Positions 1 to 10,516 of a DNA stretch of 64,000 nt are shown piece by piece. The DNA is from Rhinopithecus roxellana (taxonomy: Eukaryota > Chordata > Mammalia > Primates > Cercopithecidae), in NCBI RefSeq assembly GCF_007565055.1, contig NC_044558.1, positions 78,641,444 through 78,705,443 of the forward strand, given 5' to 3'. Under the pieces are notes generated by a model, which saw only the letters and a program-made list of their open reading frames with translations, was not told the origin of the DNA and did no database searches. Positions within the stretch are counted from its first letter, which is position 1, and every line of letters starts with the position of its first letter. A program made the position numbers and the translations under genes.

Positions 1-794
1 ATATCAACAATATAATACTATTATTTCAACAATAATTTCTATTTTAAAAGCTATTTGAGATTTGAGTAATTTCGTTTTTGACAATTATTTTTCCAGTCCC
101 TGTGTTCTTGACAACTGCCTCTTGAGCTTCAGAGCTCGTTCATATTTTTCCTGATCCACTCATTTTCATGACTTTATTGAGCATACTTGTTGATTTTCAG
201 TCTCAGTACACATCCCATGAAAGTTTCAACTTTGCTAGGATTATGGATGTGAATGCTTTTCTAGTCACTGAAAAGATGGATTTTCTCACTGCTAAGTTGA
301 AACAGAATTTTGCTCATTTCTTATTTTTATTTTTATTTTTTTAAATGGCAGTTTTAATCTGCAGCTGTTTCCTAGGGGATTTTCTTTCTGTAGTTATTAA
401 TGCTGGTTTTATATTTGAGCCTGGGTGGCAAAATATGTTTTTCAGAAAATACTCGTATGAATACAGGTGTTTTCTTTGAGACTTTTTGTTTTCATACTTT
501 TCCAACGAATGTTCAGCCACCAGATAACAAAATACAAGAATTGCATGTGATTCACAGATATTCCCCCACCTTTGCAAAATTTGTGTTGAAAATTGGCCCT
601 TTCTCACTGGTTGTTAATATTGTTAAGTAAGATCTCCATACACTGCCAACATAAGATGTCAATGAGAAACGGAAGGAAACAGAGAGTGAGGATAAGTTGA
701 TTAGTTTCTATGAATAGGCAGCACAGTATGGAAAAGTAGAGAAAACCTGAAATTCAATATGGATTCCATTAATTAAAATACAATGGCTAATCTC
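1..794. other. Unassigned AT-rich non-coding stretch
   Basis: I see no coding region, RNA gene or recognisable repeat here. Two short open frames on opposite strands overlap in this stretch, but neither has family resemblance or codon structure suggesting a gene. Confidence 0.5.
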
Positions 795-1425
795 TTGGAG
801 CTAGAGACTATTATTCTTAGCAAACTAAGGCAGGAACAGAAAACCAAATATCACATGTGCTCACTTATAAGTGGGAGCTAAATCATAAGAACTTATGAAC
901 ACAAAGAAGGAAATAACAGACACTGGGGTCTACTTCAGGGACAATAATGGGAGGAGGGAGAGGAGCAGAAAAGGTGAATATTGGGGCCAGCACCCTGGCT
1001 GAGGCCTGTAATCCCACACTTTGGGAGGCTAAGGTGGGTGGATCACCTGAGTTCAGAAGTTCAAGACCAGCCTGGCCAACATGGTGAAACCTCGTTTCTA
1101 CTAAAAATACAAAAAAAATAGCTGGGTGTGGTGGCACACACCTGTAATCCCAGTTATTCAGGAGCCTGAGGCAGGAGAAGCTTGAACTCGGGAGACGAAA
1201 ATTGCAATGAACTGAGATGTGCCACTATAGTCCAACCTGTGCAACACAGTGAGACTCTGTCTGAAGAAAAAATAAAAGAAAAGATAACTATTTGGGTACT
1301 GGGCTTAATACCTGGGTGATGAAATAATATGTACAACAAACCCCATGACATATGTTTAGCTATGGAAAAAACCTTCACAAGTATCCCAGAACCTAAGACA
1401 AAAGTTAAACAAAAATAAAAGTAAA
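795..1425 (+). mobile_element. 5'-truncated L1 3' end, interrupted by an Alu
   Basis: The sequence matches the end of primate L1: the stretch after ORF2 with 'aaaccaaatatcacatgtgc' and 'tcacttataagtgggagcta', then, after the Alu, 'gggcttaatacctgggtgat' and an A-rich tail. The L1 text continues in register on both sides of the Alu at about 984-1280. Only the last few hundred bases remain, so it encodes nothing. Confidence 0.88.
984..1285 (+). mobile_element. Alu (S-like), inserted in L1
   Basis: Both Alu arms are present with the central A-rich linker near 1112 and an A-rich tail. The flanks 'aaaaggtgaatattg' and 'aaaagataactatttg' look like a diverged target-site duplication. Many substitutions point to an older S-type copy. 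Confidence 0.9.
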
Positions 1426-1689
1426 ATTTTAAAATTTAAAAAATAAGTAAAAATTAAAATTAAAAAAGCAATGGCTAATCTCAATGAATTAAACTTCTAT
1501 GTAAACAAAGCATGTCTCAAATAAAACATAATATTTTTACATGTTTTAAAAAGACCTCTAGAAGTCAAAAACAACACAAAAAACCACAAGAACAAAAAAC
1601 AAAAAAGCAAACAACAATAAAACCAACAGCAAGCAGATGTTGTTATAAATGTCTGTAAAAACAATGAGCAGTGTTTATTACAAATAAGG
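1426..1689. other. A-rich non-coding sequence
   Basis: This stretch follows the L1 tail and is rich in A, with short AAC/AAAC runs. No gene or further element is recognised. Confidence 0.5.
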
Positions 1690-1950
1690 CAGCTACATCC
1701 TTATTTCCTTCCACGGGAGACTGGGGGTTGTGCTATTTGTGGTACTTTCCTCTTGGCCAACAGGTGCGCCATGTTGGAATCATTCCTGAACCACTCTCTC
1801 CTGGTTTCCTTAATGCTCTGTAGGATCACGGAGATGGTCTTTATAGTCTCAGTTTATTCTTTCAATATAAGGGCATCAATTTCACACAAGCCTAGTCTCA
1901 CACCAAGGGCAATAACTGTTCACTGTACCTTACCAGTATCAAAGAATTAA
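1690..1950 (-). pseudogene. TMEM132-family relic, second partial copy
   Basis: This stretch aligns by eye, in the same orientation, with 3,240-3,500, the juxtamembrane ectodomain part of the larger TMEM132-like relic. Shared words include 'gggagactggggg', 'ggtactttcctct' and 'cgctctctcctggtttcctt' (one base differs here: 'cactctctcctggtttcctt'). Read on the minus strand it gives fragments of the same protein in several frames, with stops (for example TAG and TAA) and frameshifts. It lacks the transmembrane and cytoplasmic part. In gene orientation it lies downstream of the larger copy, with an AluJ between, so a partial duplication of the relic is likely. At some positions it looks closer to the presumed ancestral sequence than the larger copy does. 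It encodes nothing usable. Confidence 0.72.
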
Positions 1951-2290
1951 ACATCCGTCAAATTCTTTCTCATTGCAAACAGCTATTTGTCATGAGATGG
2001 GTATCAAGGCCTTCGGCTGAATTTATTTCTATGAATTAGCACTGAGCCAGTACCAGGCCGTATATCAAACCGTTCCTAATACTACAGCAACGCCTATGTG
2101 GGCTGTGTTAAAAGCACACCCTGGCTTATTACATATTTGCATTTGATTTTCAGGCCTCTGACACCAGAGATCTAATTAATAATCCCCTGACAAATTAGTC
2201 TGTGCTAAATTACCCTCTATTGCTGACCAAACTCACAGCTCCAACTCTCTGAAAAACAGAAAGCGTGTAGTAGAATTCAAACATAAGAAA
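1951..2290. other. Unassigned non-coding stretch
   Basis: This is the spacer between the short TMEM132-like fragment and the AluJ. I recognise no coding sequence or repeat family. Confidence 0.5.
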
Positions 2291-2618
2291 GTTTTGTTTG
2301 TTTGTTTGGTTTTGAGACAGGGTCTCGCTCTGTCACCCAGGCTGGAGTGCACTGGTGTGATCATAACTCACTGCAATTTCTGCTTCTCAGGCTCAAGCAA
2401 TTCTCCCGTCTTAACCTCCTGAGTAGCTGGGAATGCAGGTTTAGACCACCACACCTGACTTGGTGATTCAAAAAATTAAAAAATTGTTTAAGTTTTTTGT
2501 AGAAATGGAGTCTTACTATATTACCCAGGCTGGTCTCAAACTCCTGGGCTCAAAGGATCCTCCCACCTCGGTCTCCCAAAGTGTTGGGATTACAGGCATG
2601 AACCACCATACCAGGCCC
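2291..2618 (-). mobile_element. AluJ, minus strand
   Basis: The element reads as an Alu in reverse: a T-rich start (GTTT repeats), 'gagacagggtctcgctctgt', both arms, and an end in 'accaggccc'. High divergence from the consensus and the base pattern suggest the old J subfamily. It abuts the truncated C-terminal end of the TMEM132-like relic. Confidence 0.9.
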
Positions 2619-2631
2619 ATATGAAAACATT

Positions 2632-3600
2632 TTAAATCTGCAAGTACCCCAGCCCCATATCTTCGCAGACGCACTTGACGTTATCGCTGTCAAACAGGAT
2701 GGAATTTGTGTATGGGCTGCTGTCCTCTGGCAGGATGGTGGTGTAGGAAGTGAACTTGACTCTCTTCCTCTTTGGGCCTGAAGAATTCACAGGTTCATTT
2801 TTAATTTCTTTCTCATAGACGTAGTCAGAAAGTCTAAATAGTTGGCTTTGAAAAGTCTTCTGGGAACTGCCATTCAGAAGGAAATTCCTCTCCTCGAACT
2901 GCAGGCCCCTGTCTATCATGGTTGTGCACTCCTCCGACGGGAGTGCAATGTCAACAGGGTTCTCCAAAAGTCCCACTTCATTCCCAAGCCAGATCCAGTC
3001 GTGGGAATGGAGGACGTTGCCCTGCTGACTCACAGCAAACCTTTTGTGTCTGTGTTTCCAGGAAAACGCCATGCAGTTGATCAAGAAGACCAGAATGGCC
3101 AAGAAGGAGACGCAGAGCAGGGCATACATACCTATCTCGAACTCCGTTAGCCCCCTTGAGGTCACTAGGATTACTGGGCTCCAGTGACTTTTCTTGAGTG
3201 GGGAAGCTTGTGAAGCTGTCTGGACCACCATTTTTGAGTCATTTATTATTTTCTTCCATGGGAGACTGGGGGCTTATGCTTTTGTTGGTACTTTCCTCTT
3301 TCAACATGACCAACAGGTGACCGTGTTGAAATCATTCCCGAACCGCTCTCTCCTGGTTTCCTTCACAAGCTATAGAATTACTGAAGTGGTCTTCACAGTA
3401 TCAATTTACGCCCTCGATGTCACTGCTGTGTCTTTGGTATTCATTGCTACTTGGTTCAAATTTGACCCTGGCATTTCCTTTACTCATGGCAAGGACACTC
3501 TTCCTCTTGGTCTTCAAACAAGGTCACTAATCATCATGTTTAACTTAATCAAAAGCCCTTGGCTTTCACCCTCCACAACCACAAAGCATTATCTGAACTC
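2632..3600 (-). pseudogene. TMEM132-family last-exon relic (TMEM132B-like)
   Basis: TMEM132 proteins are single-pass membrane proteins with a large ectodomain, expressed largely in brain. On the minus strand, 3231-2632 is an open frame of 199 codons. It contains the family's SRGLTEFEIGMYALLC stretch (residues 25-40), a hydrophobic helix (about 34-56), a basic KHRHKR stop-transfer (59-64) and a cytoplasmic tail including HSHDWIWLGNEV and KRKRVKFTSYTTILP. Upstream (about 3232-3580) the ectodomain continues but is broken. Fragments such as TKRKSVLAM, EGNQERAV and ESTNKSISPQSPMEENNK lie in different frames, separated by frameshifts and stops. The C-terminus ends early at LQI plus stop, where the family continues for roughly 17 more residues. 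The ATG at 3231 is only the first Met of the open piece, not a real start. I assign TMEM132B from memory; TMEM132C or D are alternatives. I call it a pseudogene with good confidence, but whether it arose by retroposition or segmental duplication is open. Confidence 0.85.
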
Positions 3601-3665
3601 AAGACAGACCAACCACTTCATGTAAAGCATCATCTGAACTCAAGACAGACCCACCACTTCATGTA
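3586..3665. repeat. Tandem duplication of about 40 bp (two copies)
   Basis: Copy one (3586-3626) and copy two (3627-3665) share 'tctgaactcaagacagacc' and 'ccacttcatgtaa' with only two or three differences. It sits exactly where recognisable TMEM132-like sequence fades out. Confidence 0.9.
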
Positions 3666-4631
3666 ATAATGAGACAGTAACCATCTCATTGAACCTTAAA
3701 GGTGACGTTGAAACATCACCATACAAAAATTCAAAAAGAAACCAAAACTTTGTGTTATGATAAATATATTTCATACTTGAAAAATTTATTCACATAAATG
3801 TTGATGCCAAAAATTATTTCAGTATACAGAATTAGAAAAATAATCTCTAGTGCTCTGTAAACTTAAACAGTTCTTGACATGCATTGGATGGTCATTAGTG
3901 ATGGTCTCTATCCCACTGATGTGAAGAACAATACATATTAATAAGTACATGGAATTAGGAAGTACACATTGACTTATTTCACATTCTATGACTGAATTTT
4001 ATTTTGTCCCTTATTAGAACATTTTGAAGATTAGGAAATACATCCAAATTATTTTAAAGTGCAACTGATTAGACCACCACTCATGATAATATTATTTATA
4101 CCAGAACAGATAGAAAAAATGCAGGTAAGGCAATACACTCCTAGCCTGAGGTATTTGGCAAAAGGATGCATTATAATTCCATTCTGCTTCAAAGACATAA
4201 TGCTCCTGATACTCTTTTTAAATGATCTGCTAAAACTCTAAAGATGTGGGAGCATTTTAGAACTGGCAACAATTATAGTGGATGGGTAGCAATTTGGTAC
4301 TTACTTATAGTACCTGAAATGGAATTTCTAAGTGTCAAAAACTGCCTGCTTTGGTAAAAGTGGAAAAACAGAATCCTTTTGCCATGGTTTAACAGTAGAC
4401 TGTCAACTGCACAGATAAACTTGCTGAAAGGAAATGGCATTTGGACCTGTGATGGGCATATAAAAAACATCTGAGAGGAAACTTTTTCCATGTCATGGAG
4501 CATTGCTGTAAAGGACAGGACAGACTGAACAAAAAGCAGAGAGAAGCTTCAGGAATTTCCATCTCAGCTGCAAGTACTTGATGCTGATCTTCCTTGCGGG
4601 ATATGAAAACTGAGAGGGACAAGTTATGCTC
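3666..4631. other. Unassigned AT-rich stretch
   Basis: I recognise no gene or repeat family over about 960 bases. Short open frames here show no conserved motifs. Confidence 0.5.
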
Positions 4632-5305
4632 TGATATGGTTTGACTGTGTCCCCACCCAAATCTCATCTTGAACTGTAGCTCCCATAATTCCCATGTGTT
4701 GTGGGAGGGAGCTGGTGGGAGATAATTGAATCATGTGGGTGGTTTCCCCCACACTGTTCTCCTGGTAGTGAATAAGTCTCACGAGATCTGATGGTTTTAT
4801 AACGGGTAACTCCTTTTGCTTAGTTCTTATTCTCTCTTGTCTGCTGCCATGTAAGAAGTGCCTTTTGCCTTTGACCATGATTGTGAGGCCTCCCCAGACA
4901 CATGGAACTGTGAATCCATTAAACCTCTTTTTCTTTATAAATTACCCAGTCTTGGCTGGGTGCGGTGGCTCACGCCTGTAATCCCAGCACTTTGGGGGGG
5001 CCGAGGTGGGCGGATCACAAGGTTAGGAGTTTCAGACCAGCCTGGCCAATATGGTAAAACCCTGTCTCTACTAAAAATACAAAAATTAGCCAGGCATGGT
5101 GGCGGGCGCCTGCAGTCCCAGCTATTCGGGAGGCTAAGGCAGGAGAATCCCTTGAACTCGGGAGGCAGAGGCTGCAGTGAGCTGAGATTGTGCCACTGCA
5201 CTCCGGCCTGGCTGACAGAGTGAGACTCCGTCTCAAAAAGAAAAAAAAAATTACACAGTCTTGAGTATGTCTTTATCGGTAGTAGCATGAAATCGGACTA
5301 ACACA
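4632..5305 (+). mobile_element. THE1-type MaLR solo LTR, split by an Alu
   Basis: The LTR starts with TGATATGGTTTGACTGTGTC and contains 'cccacccaaatctcatcttg', 'tctcacgagatctgatggtt', 'attgtgaggcctccccag' and 'ccattaaacctctttttct', all typical of THE1. It ends near 'ggactaacaca'. An Alu at 4953-5250 interrupts the last quarter. No internal retroviral region is present, so it is a solo LTR left by recombination. Confidence 0.9.
4953..5250 (+). mobile_element. Alu (S-like), inserted in THE1 LTR
   Basis: This is a full dimeric Alu beginning 'ggctgggtgcggtggctcac' and ending in an A-rich tail. The duplicated target is 'aattacccagtctt' (4939-4952) and 'aattacacagtctt' (5249-5262), one mismatch. 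It is younger than the LTR it splits. Confidence 0.93.
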
Positions 5306-6027
5306 CCCTCACCAACCTAAATCTCAAGAGTTTCTGGGAGTCACTCATCTTTAGGAACTTGAAGGATATCCTAGGAAACCACTCTCTTGTATCTTTAGAT
5401 AAGTCGGCCAAGAGCCACACGCCCAGCTCTGTGTTGAGGACCAGTCACCCAGGAAAATCCCCGTCCCTTATCCAAGAGGGAGCTAAGAGAGGGAAAGAGG
5501 ATATTCAAAAATAAAAGTGAAAACTTATGTCTCTGCTCCATACGGTCTGACCAAACAAAAACTACCAACTTTGAAATATGTATAGGAAATACGTATATAT
5601 GTATACACATATATATGTATATGTGTACTGTATAGGAAAACATCATTATAATGACAAGGATGTTTTATTTTTAATCACAACTTTATAACAAAACACCTAA
5701 AACGTTGTAATTGATGTTTATACCAAAATATGTTCCTAATTTACTGCCAAAAGTATGCATTTGCTGAAATGGTTTATTAAAGCATTTCATAATTGTTTGA
5801 TTTCACCTGCCAATAGAAAGATTTCTAAAGAGAACAGCTTACTGCATTTTATTTCTTTGATTCAAACTGTAATAATTTCATACATTTATAAAAGGGAATG
5901 AATTAGCTTATTAGTAATAATTTAAAATTTCAATAAGAATGCACATCTTGTTGCTGAATATTCAAAGTGCATGAATCATCACATTAAAAAATTAATATGT
6001 ATGCTGATAAAATGGAGTAAGTGTAAG
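5306..6027. other. Unassigned stretch with a short TATATG-rich microsatellite
   Basis: A short alternating run of TATATG/TATACA units lies at about 5588-5633. The rest shows no recognisable element or gene. Confidence 0.55.
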
Positions 6028-6313
6028 CCGGGTGTGGTGGCTCATTCCTGTAATACCAGCACTTTAGGAGGCCAAGGCAGGTCGATCACCTGAGATCAGA
6101 TCGAGACTAGCCTGGACAACATGGTGAAACCCCATCTCTACTAAAAATACAAAAATTAGCCAGAAGTGGTGGCAGGCTCCTGTCATCCCAGCTACTTGGG
6201 GGGTTGAGGCAGGAGAATTGCTTGAACCTGGGAGGCGGAGGCTGCAGTGAGCCAAGATCGCACCTGGGCGACAGAGTGAGATTCTGTCTCAAAAGAAAAA
6301 AAAAAAAAAAAAA
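6028..6313 (+). mobile_element. Alu (S-like)
   Basis: Both arms and an A tail are present. The flanks 'aatggagtaagtgtaa' (6011-6026) and 'aatggaacaagtgtca' (about 6316-6331) form a diverged target-site duplication. Part of the right arm before the tail is shortened ('gatcgcacctgggcgacaga'). Confidence 0.92.
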
Positions 6314-7317
6314 GGAATGGAACAAGTGTCATAAAACAGTTTAAATGATAGTGCTTAGCTGTCCCTCCCTGCTTCATTACCTTCGAGTTTGACATAGATA
6401 TTTATGGAATGATAACGAGTAGACTCTGAAAACTTTCCTAGGTACCCCAGGAAAGCACAATGGAAAAAGGAATTTTAAAATTTTAATGGCCTAAAGGCAT
6501 TAGTCTAACCAATTCAATATTCACTTGAAATTTAGTTCTAGAGAGGAACGTACCATCATTAAAGCAGCTATGGAGAAAATGAATGTTAGGCAACTAACTT
6601 GTTGGACTAACACTTTATATTAACAATTTAGTTTCATTAAGAGTATCTATTGATCAATCTCCAAAATATTACTCTATATACATTAGCTAGAAAATATTTT
6701 CCATAGTTGTATAAGAAATAACAGAACACAAGACTCTAGTAATTTTACATGTTGTGCCAAAAATGGAATTTTAAATATTTGTAAATGTTTTTATTCACTG
6801 CCCAACACCAAGTACAGCCAATGGTTCAACTCCAAAATTAGACAATAAGGTTCCTTGTCTTCCATGGGTAATACACAGAAAGTGAGGGTTATGTTTGAAG
6901 AAAAATATTGTTTTTAGTTATGTTTTCACTGAGCTTTTCCTGTCAACTTAGGTCACATTGATGACGTTTGTTTTTGTTCACTACAATCCTGTGATGTGAA
7001 ACTGGCTTGTATGTTTACTCTAATTTCACTGATAATTAAAGGCTCAGAGAATTTAGAAGGTTTGCCTACTCACCCATCTCACAGATGACCTTGGAAAAAC
7101 CTGATTCCCAAAAATCTCTTGGGCCCAAGCCTTAAGTCTGCAGAGGTATCACATGGCCGTGATACGAATTTTGCTCCTTAGAGCTGCCTTCTTCAACAAG
7201 GCCACTAGATTCCTTGAAGTCAGACATGCGTGAACTGTGAATGTGTCTACATGTCCCAGTCCACACTTTATGAGTAGCCAAGTGCACCCAATATCTTATT
7301 ACACAGATAGCTGCACT
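6314..7317. other. Unassigned AT-rich stretch
   Basis: About 1 kb in which I recognise neither genes nor repeat families. Confidence 0.5.
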
Positions 7318-7363
7318 GCCTGGGCTCAAGGGATCCTCCCACCTCAGCCCCCTGAGTAGCTGC
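7318..7363 (-). mobile_element. Short Alu-like fragment
   Basis: About 45 bases ('ctgggctcaagggatcctcc', then 'cacctcagccccctgagtag') match part of the Alu left arm in reverse, as in old monomeric or J-type Alu. No tail or duplicated flanks are visible. Confidence 0.5.
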
Positions 7364-8416
7364 TCTTCACTGTTAAACACCCTTTGGCCACATCAGGTCA
7401 GGTCAGCCCGGAATCCAGGATAATCTCCCAATTTTAAAGTCAACTGATTAGCAACATTAATCCCATCTTCAACCTTAATATCTCTTTGCCATGTAATGTA
7501 ACACATTCACAAGTTTTGGGTATTGGGATATATACGTCTTTAGGGGAGTCGGTTCTTATTTTGTTTACCACAGGAGATAACTAAAACTTTCTGTTAGTCA
7601 TTTCATTTTGCTGCTTGGCAGTGGAGCACGCCTCATTTGATTCAGGGCCACTCCTGTGCTCTGCCCCTCAGTGACAAGCCCTGTGCATTGACCAGTCTCA
7701 GGCCCAAGGCAGGGGGGTCATGCAGCCATCCTCCTAGCTGCAGTGTTTGTGGAAGGATGAACACATAGTCTAAGCAGAGGTTCCTGAATTCTTCCTTGGG
7801 ATTTTCCAATCTGGAGCTGATAGGAATGACCCCTTCTTCCTCCCTGATAGACTGTACTGCTACAGTATAAGTTCAGGACTTCCTGTACTCACCTTTCATC
7901 TGGCTTAGAAAGAACATGTCTGTAGTGCAGAGAGTGGAATCAAATTATAGAAACAAAGAGAGAAGAAAGATCAGGAGAAATAAGAAGAATGCTGTCTGGT
8001 GATGTTGAAGTCCCAGAATCCAAGCGAGTCTGTTCTCTTGGCAGATCAATTTGTGCGTAGCATGGCTTCATGACAAAATAAATTGCCCAGCATGGCTTAA
8101 ACTAGATTAGAGTGAGCTTTCCTGATTTTCAACCACAGTCCTGAGAAATCCAAACAGAACATCAAGTTTATTTGTTGGGGAACATCAGAGTTGCCAGGAA
8201 AAGCTAGAGAAATACTGTTCTGGGGCATGATGGGGAAAAAAAAAAGAACAATCTCAAGGGAGGATTTCAATGTCTTCTAAGACTAGAGAGGCAGGGATTA
8301 AATCCTCACTCAAACTCTTGAGAAATAGTTTAGATAAAATAATCAAATGCTTATTTTCTACCTTGGTTTTGGAAATCAATGTCACAGGCAAAGCATTGGC
8401 ATTAGAACTAGACCTT
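7364..8416. other. Unassigned stretch
   Basis: No coding region or clear repeat family seen. Confidence 0.5.
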
Positions 8417-8724
8417 GGCTGGGTGCAGTGACTTTTGCCTATAATCCCAGCATTTTGGGAGGCAGAGGCAGGTGGATCACTTGAGGCCAGGAGTTTGAGA
8501 CCAGCCTGACCAACATGGCAAAACCCCATCTCTACTAAAAATTTAAAAACTTGCCAGGTGTGGTGGTGCACACCTGTGGTCCTAGCTACTCAGGAGGCTG
8601 AGGCACAAGAGTCCCTTGAAACCAGGAGGCAGAGGTTGCAGTGAGCTGAGATTGTGCCACTGCATTCCAGCCTGAGCGACCAAGCAAGACTCCGTCTCAA
8701 AAAACAAAACAAAACAAAAAAACA
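8417..8724 (+). mobile_element. Alu (S/J-like)
   Basis: A full-length dimeric Alu starting 'ggctgggtgcagtgac' with a tail of CAAAA units. Several substitutions at former CpG sites indicate moderate age. Confidence 0.92.
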
Positions 8725-8834
8725 CCTAGATCTAGCAGGGAACACAAGACAATGCAAGTTCATGAGCTCAGAAATAAGTCTCTGCTCTGCTGGAAGATAT
8801 TTACTGAGGCAGAGAAATGAAAATGCTTACAGTA

Positions 8835-9070
8835 TGAGAACTGGGCCACAGGAGGTGGGTTTGAGTCCCAACCACTCCCATCATCACTGTATGATATAAA
8901 CTGTGCACCTAAACTCTTAGTTCACTCATTTCCACACCTGCAAAAATGATGATAATGTCAAAAAATAATTTACAAAATCATTGGGGAGCAATGAGAGTTA
9001 ATTCCCCCAAAATATTGCTTAGAACAATCATCTTAGAGTTAAGCATATTTTGGGCACTCCGTAATGCATT
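8835..9070 (+). mobile_element. Probable MIR
   Basis: The order of motifs is MIR-like: a 'gtgggtttgagtcccaacc' block, then a T/C-rich block near 'ttcactcatttccacacctg', then 'gcaaaaatgatgataatg', and a final 'gggcactccgtaatgc'. It is strongly diverged. Confidence 0.5.
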
Positions 9071-9781
9071 GGTTTTCAATCATCACTATTATTATCTATA
9101 CAATCCCAATTTTTACTAGATTGATTCCCAAGCATGACTCTGCTCTCTTCTACCCTTGTTATTATTGTTACTATTTTTCATTTGACAAGCTACCCAATCA
9201 GGTAGATGAGTAGAGCAGCCATCAGCCACAAGCCAGGTGTTCTGAGAATCCAACATCCACATCAGAAGCTAAAGACTTTAGCTTTTTTTTGACATAAGCT
9301 CCTTAGCCTCTCATTCATTCTCTCTTTACACAACCGGATAGACAGGCACATGCCTTTGTTTGAGCTTTTATTCTGCCTTGGAAATCAGATACTCAGTCCC
9401 CGGCTGTCATCGTTTTTCATTTCTCTCATTACACCTGCATGCTGGGGAATCCATTGACTTAAAACCTTCCATTTCTTGAGCCAATAATTATCAGTAATGC
9501 CAAGGGGAAAAAAACACTGATCGCTTTTTTCTTTATGGTGTTTAGGGAAATTTTATTTTTATTTTTTCTTCTCTACTGTGTTTACAGTATACCTGTTTTT
9601 AATAGTCTCTCTGAAATAATAGTTATGGAAATACTATTATAAAAAAGTAAACTGCTGTTGCTGAAAAGAATTTTATGACAAAGTTAGAAGGCAAGAAGTT
9701 GCATATGCACTTCCCAAATGGCCTTCAGAGCAACAAGCAAACCCTGCTCTATAGGCAGCTGTGCTGTGTTGAAGTTTAATC
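9071..9781. other. Unassigned stretch
   Basis: No coding sequence or recognised repeat in about 700 bases. Confidence 0.5.
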
Positions 9782-9786
9782 TGTAG

Positions 9787-10511
9787 TGATATGGTTTGGC
9801 TCTGTGTCCACACCCATATTTCACATCGAATTGCAATCCTCAGTGTTGGAGGAGGGTCCTGGTAGGAGGTGATTGAATCATGGAGGCGATTTCTAATCAT
9901 TTAGCACCATTCCCCTAGTGCTGTCCGTGATACAGTTCTCAGAAGATCTGGTGGGAAAAAAGTTTGTGGCAGCTGGGCGCGGTGGCTCACATCTGTAATC
10001 CCAGCACTTTGAGAGGCTGAGGCGGGCAGATCACGAGGACAAAGGGATTGAGACTATCCTGGCTAACATGGTGAAACTCCGTCTCTACTAAAAAATACAA
10101 AAAAAAAAAAAATAGCTGGGCCTGGTGGTGGGCTCTCGTAGTCCCAGCTACTTGGGAGGCTGAGGCAGGAGAATGGTGTGAACCCAGGAGGTGGAGCTTG
10201 CAGTGAACCGAGATCGCGCCACTGCACTCCAGCCTCAGTGACAGAGCGAGACTCTGCCTCAAAAAAAAAAAAAAAAAAAAAAAAAAAGTGTGTGGCACCT
10301 TCCCCTTCTGCCTCTCTTTCTTTTCTATCGGTCATGTGAAAACATGCCTGCTTCTGCTTTGCATTCCACTGTGATTGTAAGTTTCCTGAGGCCTCCCCAG
10401 AAGCAGAGGCCTGAGTAGTCCACAAAACTGTGAGCTAATTAAACTTCTTTTCTTTATAAATTACCCAGTCTTAAGTATGTCTTGATAACAGTGTGAGAAG
10501 CAACTAATATA
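9787..10511 (+). mobile_element. MST-type MaLR solo LTR, split by an Alu
   Basis: It begins TGATATGGTTTGGCTCTGTG and ends 'gaagcaactaatata', with 'ctgaggcctccccagaagca' and 'attaaacttcttttctttat' typical of MST/THE-group LTRs. The 5-bp target duplication 'tgtag' is perfect (9782-9786 and 10512-10516). The Alu at 9970-10287 interrupts the middle. Confidence 0.9.
9970..10287 (+). mobile_element. AluY-like, inserted in MST LTR
   Basis: A full dimeric Alu with 'actatcctggctaacatggt', a double A-rich linker and a tail of 27 A. The flank 'aagtttgtggca' recurs after the tail as 'aagtgtgtggca'. The pattern is Y-like. Confidence 0.92.
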
Positions 10512-10516
10512 TGTAG

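Noticed and set aside
2842..3150. 102-codon plus-strand frame
   Set aside because: It is antisense to the TMEM132-like relic.
4935..5288. Proteins with SRDRV, LPNSWDCR or SASQVAGTTGA words here and at many other places
   Set aside because: These are the usual false frames across Alu elements, seen at nearly every Alu in the window.
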